Assembly: GCA_037176845.1 (NCBI GenBank)
Contig: JAYKXP010000023.1
Location: 124,001-188,000 of the forward strand
DNA length: 64,000 nucleotides
Origin: Paramarasmius palmivorus
Lineage: Eukaryota; Basidiomycota; Agaricomycetes; Agaricales; Marasmiaceae
Direction of reading: 5' to 3'
Numbering within the stretch: the first letter of the stretch is position 1; each line of letters starts with the position of its first letter. Of this stretch, positions 25,048 to 36,536 are shown piece after piece. Made by a program: the position numbers and the translations under genes. A model generated the notes under the pieces. The model did not search any database, was not told the origin of the DNA, and worked only from the letters and a program-made list of their open reading frames with translations.

Positions 25048-26632
25048 TCACACCGGCGCAATAACTACCTTGTCATTACTTAACTTGCCAGTCTCGAACG
25101 GCTCCGCCAAATCAAGGCCCCCAGTTGTATGAGTTTGGACGTGCGTCTGAGATCTCGCAATATATCCCCCTTCCCGTTGTGCCGATTTAGTGTTGAACCG
25201 AATGTCGGAGACACTGTCCTGCAAATTCTCGACATTCTTTCCAAGCTTCGCTCTGACCATGATCAAAGTCGGAGCAATCGCCTGTAAGCCAAAGGTCATA
25301 TCAGATGGAACGATGGTTTTAGGTAGATTACTCACAGCACTTAGTGGAAGCAGAGGGTATAGATCTATCGGGGCAGCACTTAGACTGACTGTGTTCACTT
25401 CAATAAGATGAATAATTTGGCATAGCGGGTATATGACGCCAGACTCGAATCTACCAAAATGATAATGAGCGTTGTCAATCACACAATATCCCAACTCACA
25501 TGATTCTGCAGACCGACTGAATGAGTGTGTCGCTTGCGAAGGAGCCATAAGCACGAACTTCCCGGTGAATCCACCAGATACGCCCAGCTGTGTATATTGT
25601 GTCAGCCTCATCCGACAAAACATCTTCGCATATCCCAGGCCTACCGGTGAGCAAAGTAATAACTGAGTTATTCACGGCACTGAGGATGTTGTATGCAAGA
25701 CCGATAGCACCTCCCTCGATATACAGCGCATAATTCGATTCAATTCGGGAGTCGCTGACAGCGATTGTATTCACTGCAGCATTAGCGAGGCCGAGTGCTT
25801 GAGAAACAAGGGTCGTCAGCCCAGAGTCTCACTGGCCTGAACTTGGTGGAGGAGACGAACATACCGTTGATGATAACAGATGTCACGATCATTGGGATAC
25901 CTATTCGCCTGTTGGAACTCCAAATTAGGAAGCAGCGGTGAATCTGTGTTATGGGAGCGTATCAATTGCATGAGCATCAAGAGCATGGGCCAATACGAAC
26001 GAGTATCCACTCTGCCGTAATGCTAAATATAAAGTATTTAGTCTCGAAATAGTATGGATTGAAAGTGCGCACTTCAGTAGAACTGGAATCAAGTATCCAA
26101 AAAAGCTGGGAAGGAACTAAGGTCAGCGAAGAAGAGATAGTAGTGAATAAAGATATCCTTACTAAGTGATCGTCTTTTTTAAATCATGTGTCAGGTATAC
26201 CACGACTGGATCGTATTCACCCGACTTCACCGCGGTGAAAGCGACAACAACAGGTCGGGCGAAGTCAATAGTATAATCAACCATGAACATTGTGGAAAAG
26301 ACAAAGAGAAGCGTGGTGGGAACAATGTAGGATTTGCGCCTGGAAGGGTCTGCTGATTTGTCGCGCATGCGCATCATGTGAATATATGTTCCAAAGAGCA
26401 GAACATAAGCCCCTAGATTTCAAAAATATTTGAGTTTAACACGTCCTCGCAGCATCGACTTCAAAAGCTCACCGTAGACAAAATACATAAGCTGACATCC
26501 AGAATCCTACCGTCAAAACAAACGGAAATAAGTTGAAGTTGCATTACTCACCGAGAGTGAGGAAATCGGGTAGACTACGGTCTGCTCGACTGTGAGGTAT
26601 GGCGCTAGTTCTTCGGGGACTGTGGACGACAT
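25048..26632 (-). CDS. 7-TM membrane protein paralog A (intact)
   Basis: Spliced frame of about 357 aa from ATG 26632 to TGA 25048-25050, with about nine GT-AG introns. Helices: YPISSLS..LMYFVYGAYVLLFGTYIH, IVPTTLLFVFSTMFMVDYT, YLIPVLLNITAEWIL, IGIPMIVTSVIINALGLANA, AIGLAYNILSAVNNSVITLLT, GVIYPLCQIIHLIEV and YPLLPLSAAIAPTLIMVRAK. The family motifs IHRCFLIWSSNRR and AGRIWWIHREVRA follow TM3 and TM5, suggesting a conserved cytoplasmic face. The N-terminus is short and lacks a cleavable signal. The tail of about 70 aa is polar. Closest neighbours are paralogs in the same orientation, so tandem duplication is the simplest origin. Function is not known. Confidence 0.83.
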
Positions 26633-27064
26633 CGCTGAAGTGATGGAGAGGCCTGGAAAGAAAGAGAAGCTTGGGGGACCGACTTTATAGAAAGAGGCAA
26701 GGACACAAAGATACTCCAATAGTTAGTCTTGGTATAGAACATGATGAAGGATCTTTTCGTGATGTTGGGAAGATCCCATCGACGGCGAAAAGTAACATCA
26801 CTGGGGTTCAAGGGTTACGCGCGAACGAGAAGCGAATAGAGGGATTGGACTCTGCAGCCCACTGTCATTGCATACAAGTGAGAATGCAAGTGCATTCGGA
26901 GTCCGGACGACGATGACCTTATAAGTTACAATACCCAACTCACTATATGAAGAGAGGTGGTCTCGTTCAAGACCCGAGCCCAGTCATCACAGAGTCAGCA
27001 CGTTATAATGCAAATGCAGGAACCACTAGTGATAGATTCAATCAAACTTGATGCTTTATAAAAA

Positions 27065-27370
27065 TACTATCGGAAAAAGCACACCTTGTCCGTGTTGACC
27101 TTGTCGGATCTTCTGGCATCCTCATCACTCACGCATGCCACTGGCTTCCATCCAGCTATACATGGTGTAATCCGGGTGCTAGGGCCATATGCGCCCCATG
27201 CCTAAGAACAGTTTTCCCATAGGGCCCTTGGGCTCTAGTTCTCACAAGCGAATAGATTTTTGCGAAACGTACGCTGGCGGCTGGCCGAGCCGACCATACT
27301 ACTTAATTTGAAGCCTTCACTATCAAGATAGGATTCAGAGCCTTCTTCGTGACTAGAAAAGATTCAGAAA
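27065..27370 (+). repeat. interspersed repeat copy R2 (partial)
   Basis: Matches the distal half of R1 and R3: cggaaaaagcacaccttgtc, gtcggatcttctgg, cttccatccagctatac, a tract ending in tgcctaagaaca, then gcgaaacgtacgctgg and ttaatttgaagcctt. It sits in the 5' flank of paralog A at the position that R1 occupies relative to paralog B. Confidence 0.6.
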
Positions 27371-27745
27371 AGAATGACAGCAAAAGGCAAATGTCAGACA
27401 TACCCAACACCCCGACAGCTTCAGATCAATCTAAATACAACTAAATGTTGATCTCCCCCAGGCTCTCGCTCTTTTTTTACAGAGAGAGACCTCACTCAGT
27501 CCCATCTCTTTGCTTCCCTGCTGGCTTCCGGCCATTGCGGAGATTGTAGCGCCGATACATTCGCTTTTCACCGTAATCGAACCTTGAAGTGCATTACAGG
27601 GCCTGCTTGGAGGATCAACAAATGGTCGAGTCCTACGTGGAGGCCTTCCTTGACACAGCGGAAAGGACAAAGTTGCGTTCGACGCAAGTTCGACGTATCC
27701 TGATGATTTCGGCGTCAGGCCAATTGGTAATTAGGTCGCAGGCAT

Positions 27746-28250
27746 TAAGACCCTTACGTCCGGCGGCACGTGACCTCGAGCACGGAATCATGAATCTAGC
27801 TTGGCAATTATCAATGGTGCTGTGGCGGAGTGGTAACGCAGTGTAATGAGTAATGTTTTGCGAGGTAACGCGTTCAACTCCCAACGATTGCATCATTTTT
27901 GTTCTGTATTTTGTGGCGCGAAGCGCCTTCAGAGGTTAGAGGTTAGAGGTTAGGGGTTCGGGTTAGGGTGTTTCCTGCCCGCGCAGCGGGCTCCAGGCGC
28001 GAAGCGCCCCCTCCGCTGGGCAGGGCGAAGCCCCAGCGGCTTAGGTTAGGGGTTAGGGTTCGGGGTTTGTGTTAGGAGGGGGGCCCCGCAGAAAGGGTTA
28101 GGGGCTTGTATATATCTATCTTGGGGGGCACGGGAGGGAACCCCCCGCCTGCAGCGTTGAGCGAGTGTTAGAGAAAGAGCGCAGGAGGCGGGAACTTGTT
28201 ACCAAAAAAAGGTTTGATTAAGTCACGTGCCGCCGGACGTTGGGGTCTTA
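27746..28250. mobile_element. 505-bp MITE-like TIR element with tRNA-like boxes and telomere-like tracts
   Basis: Near-perfect terminal inverted repeats of about 29 bp: left from 27746 (TAAGACCCTTACGTCCGGCG, then GCACGTGAC), right end at 28250 (inner GTCACGTGCCGCCGGACGT, then TGGGGTCTTA). The ends begin and finish with TA, fitting a Tc1/mariner-like TA target. Inside are a Pol III A-box-like tggcggagtggtaacgc (about 27822) and a weak B-box-like gcgttcaactccc (about 27870), then tandem ggttag/ggttaggg tracts and several GC hairpins with GAA or GCA loops (ggcgcgaagcgcc twice, cccgcgcagcggg, and a longer stem around gggcgaagcccc). No coding capacity, so non-autonomous. It has inserted into R3-like repeat DNA: ttggtaattag is found on both sides. 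Confidence 0.7.
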
Positions 28251-29125
28251 CTGTCCTAGTTGGTAATTAGTGCGGTAACGGCCAAGACGAGCATGGTTGA
28301 CAATCTCAATCTGGAGTCTTAGTCCTTGCATGTCCCCATAGTCTGTGCAGAGATAAGTCCTTAATCCTTTCGCCCAAAGCCAAGGTATGTGCCATAGAGG
28401 ACCCACCTGTATTTGCAGCAAGTCGGCAGACCAAGGTGACCGCTTCGACCCTTGCGGCACCAGCATCAACGCCAAGTCCAGTTCAGTTCCCTAACTCGGC
28501 TGAGCCTCACGAGTATCCGATAGCCTCCGATAAGTAGTTGGTACTTGAGCCTTCGGGAAATCTTCGTAAAGCGTGGAGGAGGAAATTTTGAACCTTGACC
28601 GCGGTGTCAATAACTTGAAACGAGTCGCCTGAGAAGTTTGAACAACTAGTACCCGCGACATTACTCGTTATCTCTTGAAGTTTGGAACTCTGAGAGCCGA
28701 AAAGGCTGAGGTCATTCGTAATCGTGCCGCGGAGGGAAGGAGCCTTGAGGGAAGAGAACAAGGGACGCGAGCAGGACGCGAGCCGCTGGCTTTCTTGATC
28801 CGGAACTTTCATCATCGCAGGGAAAAAACACACATTGTCCGTTTCGACCTTGTCGGATCTTCTGCCAATCTGACTCCCACCCAGCTATGCGTATGTGCAT
28901 CCCATGCCAAACAACAACGTTTTCTAATAGTTTCTCAGGTTCTAGTTTCAACAACGAGTGCGAATCGCTGCAAAACGTACACTGGTCGATATCCAACCGA
29001 CTCTACCACTTAACTTGAAGCCCTCAGGATTCCGCTGGTTCATGCAGCCTTTCCCCACGAACACCGTCATCATTATTGCTGATTCCTCTGTATCAGATTC
29101 ACATCCTTTTCACCGGTCGCTATCT
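28251..29125 (+). repeat. interspersed repeat copy R3
   Basis: Homologous to R1 along nearly its whole length (tggtaattagtgcggtaacg, gtccttgcatgtccccatag, gccaaggtatgtgcc, aatcgtgccgcggaggga, cagctatgcgtatgtgcatc, ctgtatcagattcacatcc). The MITE-like element at 27746-28250 interrupts its left end. No coding signal. It lies between the minus-strand and plus-strand 7-TM copies. Confidence 0.62.
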
Positions 29126-29989
29126 CTTCATGACCTCTGTCTCTATACTACCTCGTTTAACCACAAGGTAGTCATTAGTATGTTCACACTTCCTTTCACG
29201 TGGTTCACCGACTCAAGCTGTCTTTGTAGAACATCCAGTTCGCCTCATGATCAGGGTACATATTTTGACATCTTGGTCAGAACTTCTTCCGTCAATATCA
29301 TACTTCATGGATCCGAAGGTGTAAGGGGTGGGCTTGGCTGGGAGAGGCAGAACAAGGAGCGTGGAGTGAGAACTAAAGAGTCGTGACCAAACCGGAAAGA
29401 AAGGATTATCTGTACGTGTTTTTTCTCTTTCTCAGTAATGTCGCACCCTAATTCACTCCTAAAGTGGGGACTTGTTCTGTGGCGTATCAGCAACCTATCT
29501 CTGCCAGCAGCCAGGAAGAAATCTACCCGTAATCCTCTATACCTCTCTACACCGCAGGGATACCATCTTAGACGAAAACCTACTTTCCAAGACCACGATT
29601 AAGGGCATCCTCGTCCAGCTCAGAGAGCCGGGAAAATACCAATCCCGACCTTTTCGTGGCAGCTTTCGAGGTCGACTAGGAGGGAAGCAGAACTCATTTT
29701 CGCCCAAAGATAACGCTGAGATCATCATCGCCTGGCGCCTGTTAGCTGATCAGGCCGCGGGGAATTTAGAAAGTGCTGCTTTGGTGACGGGAGTCCTTAG
29801 GGAGATGTACGTTGTTCCGAGCACTTCTAGTACTAGTGTCTTGTGTATTAATGTCCTTTCAGACCTTAGTCTAGGCCTGGTGGCGAATGGTAGAGCGACA
29901 ATTCTTCGCACCCTTCAGTGTATGTCCACTTTGACGGTGCGTCCATAATTACCACCTCTGAGCTTGCGCTAAGAACTTTTCGTCGTACC
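29126..29989. other. unassigned region before 7-TM remnant F
   Basis: A plus-strand open frame at about 29472-29948 (158 codons) is not recognisable. Its last codons (MSTLT before a gtgcgt donor-like site) resemble the end of the first exon of the 7-TM family, so it may be a scrambled first exon of the remnant that follows. No other gene seen. Confidence 0.3.
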
Positions 29990-30290
29990 AGGCCATGTAT
30001 TTCGTTTATGGTACGCCAGCTCGGTGCCTCGTTAGCTAAGGGTCACCGTCATGACGTCTTTTCTAGGCATCTATGTTCTGCTATTTGGAACATACATTTA
30101 TACGATGCGCAGCCGCAAACAGGGCGGACTCTATGTCGTACTCAGCGTGGCTCTCTTTGTGTTGTCGACGATATTCGTGGTGAATCATACCATATAACTT
30201 AGTTTGTGCTGCTCAGGCTGTTATTCGCTTCAACACCGTCAAACACGCCTCAGAGACAGGTTGGGGGAAATTCCTGCCCAATCTTGATTC
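29990..30290 (+). pseudogene. 7-TM membrane protein remnant F
   Basis: Contains only the second and third exons of the 7-TM family: AMYFVYG, a 62-bp intron, then IYVLLFGTYIYTMRSRKQGG and LYVVLSVALFVLSTIFVVNH, followed by a stop. After a frame change AVIRFNTVKHASETG still resembles the family's loop 2. Later helices are not found. It lies in the same orientation as paralog E and is probably a decayed tandem copy. Confidence 0.65.
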
Positions 30291-31098
30291 CTGGAGCAAC
30301 TGCAGGGGGAGAGAGCCGCAGTCCTGTCCCACGACTGTTCCTAGTGAAAGAGCGAGGCAGCGGAGCATTCGGTGGCGCATAGCCACACAACCTACTACAA
30401 CTCTATGTGAGTTTACTTCCCTCTTAGGCTAGCTTGGGCATTCTGAACAACGCTTATTTTCCAATCTTCATTTATGATGAACGATGGACAGAGGTTTTCG
30501 TGGAGCTTCTGTGGGATGCATTGCAATTCCTGAACTACAGCTTCACACGAATCACACGAGTGGTCTCCCCTGACCATAATACTGCCACCTATTGGGTACC
30601 CGAGACCGTCTTACCCTCGTTTCATGGAGCTCATGGGGAATATTAGGGAATGCATCACACATCCTGGTGGGGTATCATGATTTGACCCGAGGAGTTCATG
30701 CCACTGGAGATGGCTTTGTAGCGCCGAGGTGTCTAGGACCACAGCGACGGTCCTCTCTGCTCAATCCCCCAGTGAAAGGTATGTTCAACTTCTGTCCCGA
30801 TAACTGCAGTGTATGTTGCTGAGGAGAAACGGTACAGGCGCGCCCCCTACGTGCTCACTGCTTAGAATGTCGCCGCGAGCTATTGGTGATCACTCGTGGT
30901 GAAACTTCTTGATGAACTTGTACGTCTCAAAGTATCACTTTGATCATCTCCTGATCGTTTCCATGAACAGCACTATGATACTCCAATAAACACACCTCCT
31001 CGAAACTGCGCGATGGGTCTAGGGTCATCCTGGTACTACATATCCAGTATAAAAGAAGTGACCTACCCAAGAGACGTGGAATTTTTCACGCTATAACC
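30291..31098. other. unassigned intergenic region
   Basis: A plus-strand frame at 30434-30646 reads LLWDALQFLNYSFTRI and similar, without a family I can name. Otherwise this is flank between remnant F and paralog E. Confidence 0.3.
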
Positions 31099-32662
31099 AT
31101 GTTGATAATTCACCTCGAAGAACTCGAAGTCGATTTGTCCATTGGCGAGACAGTTATCATGCCAATTTCTACCTTGTCGGTATGCCTCTTCAGCATGTCA
31201 TATAGGTTCAACTTGACTAACGGGCGTGCATCTTTGTCTCAAGGCCATGTATTTTGTATACGGTATGTCAAACCGATACTTCCCTGTGAAAGGACCATGA
31301 CCGTCTTTTTGTTAGGCATCTATGTTCTTCTCTTCGGAGTATGCATCTACATGATGCGGAGCCGCAGGCATTCTGGCGAGAGGCATATTGGGACTCTCTA
31401 CGTCGTGCTAAACATAATGCTCTTCGGCTTGTCTACCATTTTCGTGGTTGATTATACCGTATATTATGTCCGCAACTCCCTCGTTCGCTTCATCGCCGTG
31501 AAGACGGGAGATCACGAATCGCTCTTCCGGATACCTGACACACGATACCGAGAAGACAGCGGTGGTGTAAGCATTCAACTGTTCCTCATGGTTTTCTGTA
31601 TTGACTATCATCCATTTCTTTAGTTTAATTGGAGGTCTGGTTCCAATCCTCCTGAAGTATGCGTGTAATCCCCGAATAGTGGAGTTTTCTCACTGATGCT
31701 TTGCTGTACTAGCGCCACAGCAGAATGGATGTTTGTATGTGTCATCATATCTTGCACTCCTTAAACGGGTTGCTGATCTTGTTCTTGTCACTGCAGATTC
31801 ACCGTTGCTATCTGATTTGGGATTCCAACCGACGTATCGCCATAACCCTTGATAGTATCATCGGTTCTTATCAACGGTGCGTCAATTTTGCGTGGGATAC
31901 TGAGTTTTGTTGACGTTGTATGCCTCCAGCTGTAGGAATGGCTAGTGCCTTGCTCCAGTCTGTTGGGGTGAGGGACATGCGTATCGAATTCAACTGTACT
32001 CTAGTCACTATGGGAGGCACTGTCGGTTTCGCGTATAGCATTGCCAGTGTTGTCAACAACCTCATCCTTACCCTTCTTACTGGTGAGTGTTTTTATGACT
32101 GATGGGAATCAGGTTTTCGAAGTCTCGTGTTAATTCTGAGAATAGCAGGGCGTATTTGGTGGATCCATCGACAGGTCCACGCTTGTGGAGTCAATGACAG
32201 GCTCGTCCAATCAATTAAGATCGTGTGAGCGCTTCTCGGTGTTCTAAATGGAAATGTAGTTCTCACTGCTTCAGAAGACTTGAATCTGGCATTCTCTATC
32301 CAATAGTCTCCGTTGTCTATCTGATTTTGGCAAACACTTTACACGACAGCCCATCACCATTCGATGCATTCCCCCTCGTTGCCTTGAGCGCTGTGAGTAC
32401 CCCACCACTCATTCGAATCACGACCGCGGCTGACGATCCATGATCATAGGGAATCGCCCCAACTTTGATAATCGTTCGTGCAAAAGTCAAAGAGACAGCT
32501 GCAAGTGCGCAGCTGGATGTCTCCGATCTTCGCTTCACCATCCACTCAGCCACTCACGGAGGAACAACCCCTATCAGATCCAGAATACAAGCCAGGTCGC
32601 CTGAGAATCCCAGCATCGCGGGAACGGATGTCGACGAAGAAAAGCATATGGGAGGCAAATGA
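31099..32662 (+). pseudogene. 7-TM membrane protein paralog E, frame-damaged
   Basis: Complete exon set on the plus strand: MLIIHLEELEVDLSIGETVI, AMYFVYG, IYVLLFGVCIYMMRSRRHSG, LFGLSTIFVVDYTVYYVRN, NATAEWMF, IHRCYLIWDSNRRIAI, AGRIWWIHRQVHACG, LESGILYPIVSVVYLI, GIAPTLIIVRAKVKE, ending HMGGK at TGA 32660-32662. Two single-base insertions break it: near 31530 (cttccggatacctg, before YLTHDTEKTAV) and near 31850 (ccataaccctt, before PLIVSSVLIN). All introns are at family positions. Relative to the four minus-strand paralogs this copy is inverted. Confidence 0.72.
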
Positions 32663-34875
32663 TTGTCAACGCCACGGCCATTATTCATATCATGACTTGT
32701 CAGGACTACGATTTTTTCCCTTATTCGAGCCATATACACGGTTTAATGATAGCGTATATTGGGAAAATCCTACAAACGAACTGTAATATTTCGTCTCGGC
32801 GATGATTTCCGAAATAGGCATGTCCTCGCTTTATTCACAACCGAGTGTGAAAACCTCTTCTGACCACCTATGCGTGCGTCAGTCACAACCCTGACTATAA
32901 ATATTCAACGAGCATCCTTTGCAGCGAGAGAAGCTAAGGGTGATTATGTAAGCTCGGAGGGACGAGGAAGGCATCGACGTTGAGGTTGCAGTCGAGCTTC
33001 GCGGCATAGGAAACCACTCTGACAATCACGATAAGTTCGATATCCTGCAGGAAAGCACGATAAGGGACTGAACAAAGGTGTAAATCGCACGAAGCCCTCA
33101 CTTTTTGGCATAGCCGGTTCTCAGCTATAACTTGAGATGGATTGGGGCCTGAATTCGATATAGTTGGAAATGGGCCTTTTGGGGTATTACTTCCGGGAAG
33201 TTTGTTCGCATTAGACCGTCGTAACGCCCTCATATCTGTAGGATCCGGTAGATTCCTAGTGCCTTTGGGGGTCGGGGTCGTTGAGATTGGGTCTAGCGAC
33301 CACATTGTATCTCGTTGCCTTTTAGGAGGTGTATATCGAGCGAAGAAAAAAGTCTTCAAGAAGGTTCCTGAGCTTCTCGCGTCTGGAAGTCACCTGCGAG
33401 GGGGAAAGTGATATTAGCCTCCAGAAAAGTAAAAGCGATCCTTCACGCACTCTGCTATCCTCGCGCCCAGTCTATTCCATCTCGATGTTTTGCATATGTT
33501 ACACAGCTCCTATTTGGAATATCAGTGGAATTGGAGAGAAACTGGATAGTGATAAAACGCGCCTGCGTACCAGAAACCGCACCCTGGTGTTAATCAGTGT
33601 TGATCGTGGTACATTTGAAACGTTTTCCAAAGAAAAGCACCAGGGTTGTATTAGGGTGACTCGGGAAACGGGGTTTGAGCTCAAGAGCGTCTTCTAATGC
33701 CTGTGATGATGATGGTCGAGGTGAAAGCGTTGGAAAGCGAGTTCTCGGTGACCGTTTCTTTCGCACACTCACCTTACTCGTCCAGTATCCAAGCGCTAGC
33801 AGCTGCCTCATTCTGTGCTCCTTACTGATACTTATTCAGGCTCCTAAACACGTTGATTGCATTCAATGCTAGGGTAATAATAAAGAGGACTCTCGATGGT
33901 GCGTTCCCTTGGCCTTCTCCTCTTTCTGCACACCTGAAATCTTGACAATTCTTACAGAAAGAGCCGGAAACATCATGTCCCTCAAGCTCAAGCCCTAGCT
34001 GAGTATGGGTTCGCCAGAACAACAAGTTCACAGCACTTCTCTTGGAGGGCCCCAAAGAATGGACATTGGTGATTCGAGCCATGTTTTTTATGCTCAGGAA
34101 TGCCATGGCGGAACTCTGCGAGTTTTCGCGGAAAGGCTCGTAAAGGGAAGAGATATTGTTGATCTCTTGACGCTTCAGATCCGGGTCCTACGATATATCG
34201 TGAAAGCGGAAACCTTCGGGGGAGTCGTTTTGTCCATATCACCGCGTACCATTGCATGCGCATAGGCCGAAGTTGTACGACATGGCAGCTGTACAGAGCA
34301 GTTTTATGAATCCTGCTTTTTCGGAGCAGAGGCGACACAGGTGTGCAAAAAGCCTTTTCATGACCCCAGAAGGTATATCTCCTGTTTTCAGCATGGTGAA
34401 GTTCTTCTGATTTCATGCGTACGTTGCAGGACCGACAAAGTCAGTCTCGATATGTGCCAGCTTTGCGGAACTAGTTCTTCGGTATCGTCTACGCCAGGAT
34501 ATCACTAGATGGTGGTATTTGAGTCCTAGCGTTGAGGGGCGTACTATTTCAATATACTGGAGACAAGAACGAAAGCGACGTGCCATGACTGTGGCTCTTG
34601 CTTGTGGATGTCCTCGAGCTAGCAGCGCCATGTTGTATGTTCACGGATGGTCTGGGAGATGAAAGAGTTGGCCCATTGTCAGGGTCAAATGCCACGAACC
34701 ATTGTGGCCCGGTTATGTCATATAAAGACGAGCGGCAAATTGCCATTGTGGCCATTGTTCTCTGGAATTGGCGACATTGGCTGTATCACACGACCTCGTG
34801 ATAGATTTCAAGATCGAGCGCAACTCTCAATTCGCCTCTTCCCCACTATCTACACCTCCCGTTGTTATCATCAGC
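32663..34875. other. 2.2 kb intergenic, nothing recognised
   Basis: Many short open frames on both strands, none with a family signature or consistent splicing. The last 100 bp are the presumed promoter of the orphan gene at 34876. Confidence 0.45.
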
Positions 34876-36536
34876 ATGGCTCCTCAGCGCACCCCACACC
34901 GTCTTCCGACTCACGACGACAGAGGCCGTCTCATTATACCTTCTGAAAACCCTCGAAACAGGCAAGCCAACTCGTTGGCTCAGGCGAGCCCCCAGCAGAA
35001 ACCCCATCCCAATCCCCCACTTGACCCATATCGACATTATCAACGCCTCCCGTATCCCATTGTTGATCAGAAGCATTCTAATTTACCGACTCCACCACAC
35101 CCCCAAGTCGCTCATCCTCAGCACCCAAATGCGCCGCAGTCTCGAGATTCGTACTACCAGCAATTCCAGAGTTTCTCAAGGACAACCTCCGCGCCAAACA
35201 TTACAAGTGCTTCCTCGCAATCATCGACTCTCAACGCCTCTCAGTTTACAAAATATTATCCCAATGTTATTCATCGAATGAATTCCAACAACCAGGTGCG
35301 TTGGCTTGGGTCTTCAGTGGCTCAGTTCTCGTTGCTCATGTTCCATTCTGTAGGTCGACTCAACCAAACAGTCTTCCTCGCCCACTCTTCCTTTCTCGAT
35401 CGGCAGTCGCCAATCCTCAGCTAAACCTGAACCAAACGCTTCGGTTCGACCTCCAGGTCGGCGATCGACCCCGAGCACTCGAGTTGGCATGAGCCCTGTT
35501 CAAGCCAACCGACAGGTACCGACTCAGCAGGAGTTCAACCACTCCATTCCCATGCAATTCCAGTCAACCAATTATCAGTCAAACAGGCCGTCTTCAGCTC
35601 AGCCAAAAAGTCCGGTGCAAACCCGGGGCCAGGGGCTGACTTCGAGTCCTGGAGTTGACATGAATCCTGTACGAGCCTATGGACAGGTACCAACTCAGCA
35701 GAACTTCAATTTCTCCGTTCCTATGATGGCTCAATTGAGCGCCTCCCAGGCAAAATCAGGTCCGTACCGACACTATCTTTCATGGTTTCTTACTCATTGT
35801 TGTCTCTAGGGTGGTGCAGCGTCGTCGCATTCAGCAAGGCAATCGCCAAGTCCTGCTCCGTCTCCTAGCGGATCGCAATTCGCAGATTACACAAACAATC
35901 ACTTTACGTTCTTTCTCGACCAGCCACACCCACAGCGTCCAGTCGCAGAGGTCTCCCGACCACCTTCAGCCAAACCATATAACAAACCAGCCTCTCACCT
36001 CCCACGGCGACCTTCCAGCCTATCGAACCTTTTAGCGAGTTCTAGTGCTGATGTCTCTAGTACTCGCACTTCCTATTCAGCACGACCAAGCTAGAAAGCC
36101 GCCTAGCGTCAGTCCAACGGTTGCTCACAGGAACGACGGAAATCTACCACAGGGAGACCAGCATTCTAGCACACGAGACAGCACCCCAGAGCATCGCCAG
36201 CCCCCAGATGCGACCCCAGCTTCCCGTGCCAGTGAGCAGACTACTGCTAGCGAGCCCCCTCTGCAACTCTGCACGAAATATTACCACACTCAACCTGTTG
36301 AGAACCCTATTAACCTAGTCTGGAAAGACGCTCCTGTGTACAGGCCAGAGCTGGTCAAACCATCCTCAACGAACGTCGACACAATTGATCCGCGTCTCCT
36401 CTTCATGAAAGACGAGGAGGTTCGGGAGCTGATGGATAAAGAGGCCCAGGAAGCAAAGAGTGGAGTAGCATGCGAGCTCACTGTGGATGCCGTCGTCGAG
36501 TTGCTTCTTGGAACTCTGGATGGCTCAGCTACATAG
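34876..36536 (+). CDS. Ser/Pro/Gln-rich orphan protein, frames need two corrections
   Basis: Starts at ATG 34876 (MAPQRTPHRLPTHDDRGRL). A disordered region rich in Pro, Gln, Ser and Asn follows; an intron at 35296-35358 separates exon 1 from a second low-complexity exon. Two near-repeats MSPVQANRQVPTQQEFN and MNPVRAYGQVPTQQNFN lie about 60 residues apart. The third segment (GAASSHSARQSPSPAPSPSG onward, 35813-36092) and the C-terminal segment (RKPPSVSPTVAHRN to stop 36536) are each one base out of frame with what precedes, near 35810 and 36089. The C-terminal 80 residues are the most ordered: NLVWKDAPVYRPELVKPSS, DPRLLFMKDEEVRELMD, LTVDAVVELLLGTLDG. No known domain recognised. Either a damaged gene or one with assembly indels. 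Confidence 0.5.

Noticed and set aside
27815..27890. Functional tRNA gene in the MITE-like element
   Set aside because: A-box is good but the T arm does not pair and no anticodon stem forms.
27930..28110. TTAGGG-like repeats suggesting a chromosome end or telomere fusion
   Set aside because: The tracts are short, degenerate and lie inside a 505-bp unit with its own inverted ends, flanked by repeat and unique sequence on both sides.
16030..32662. STE3-type pheromone receptors (mating-type locus)
   Set aside because: The seven-helix proteins lack STE3 landmarks I would expect, and there are no pheromone precursor (CaaX) genes or homeodomain genes nearby.
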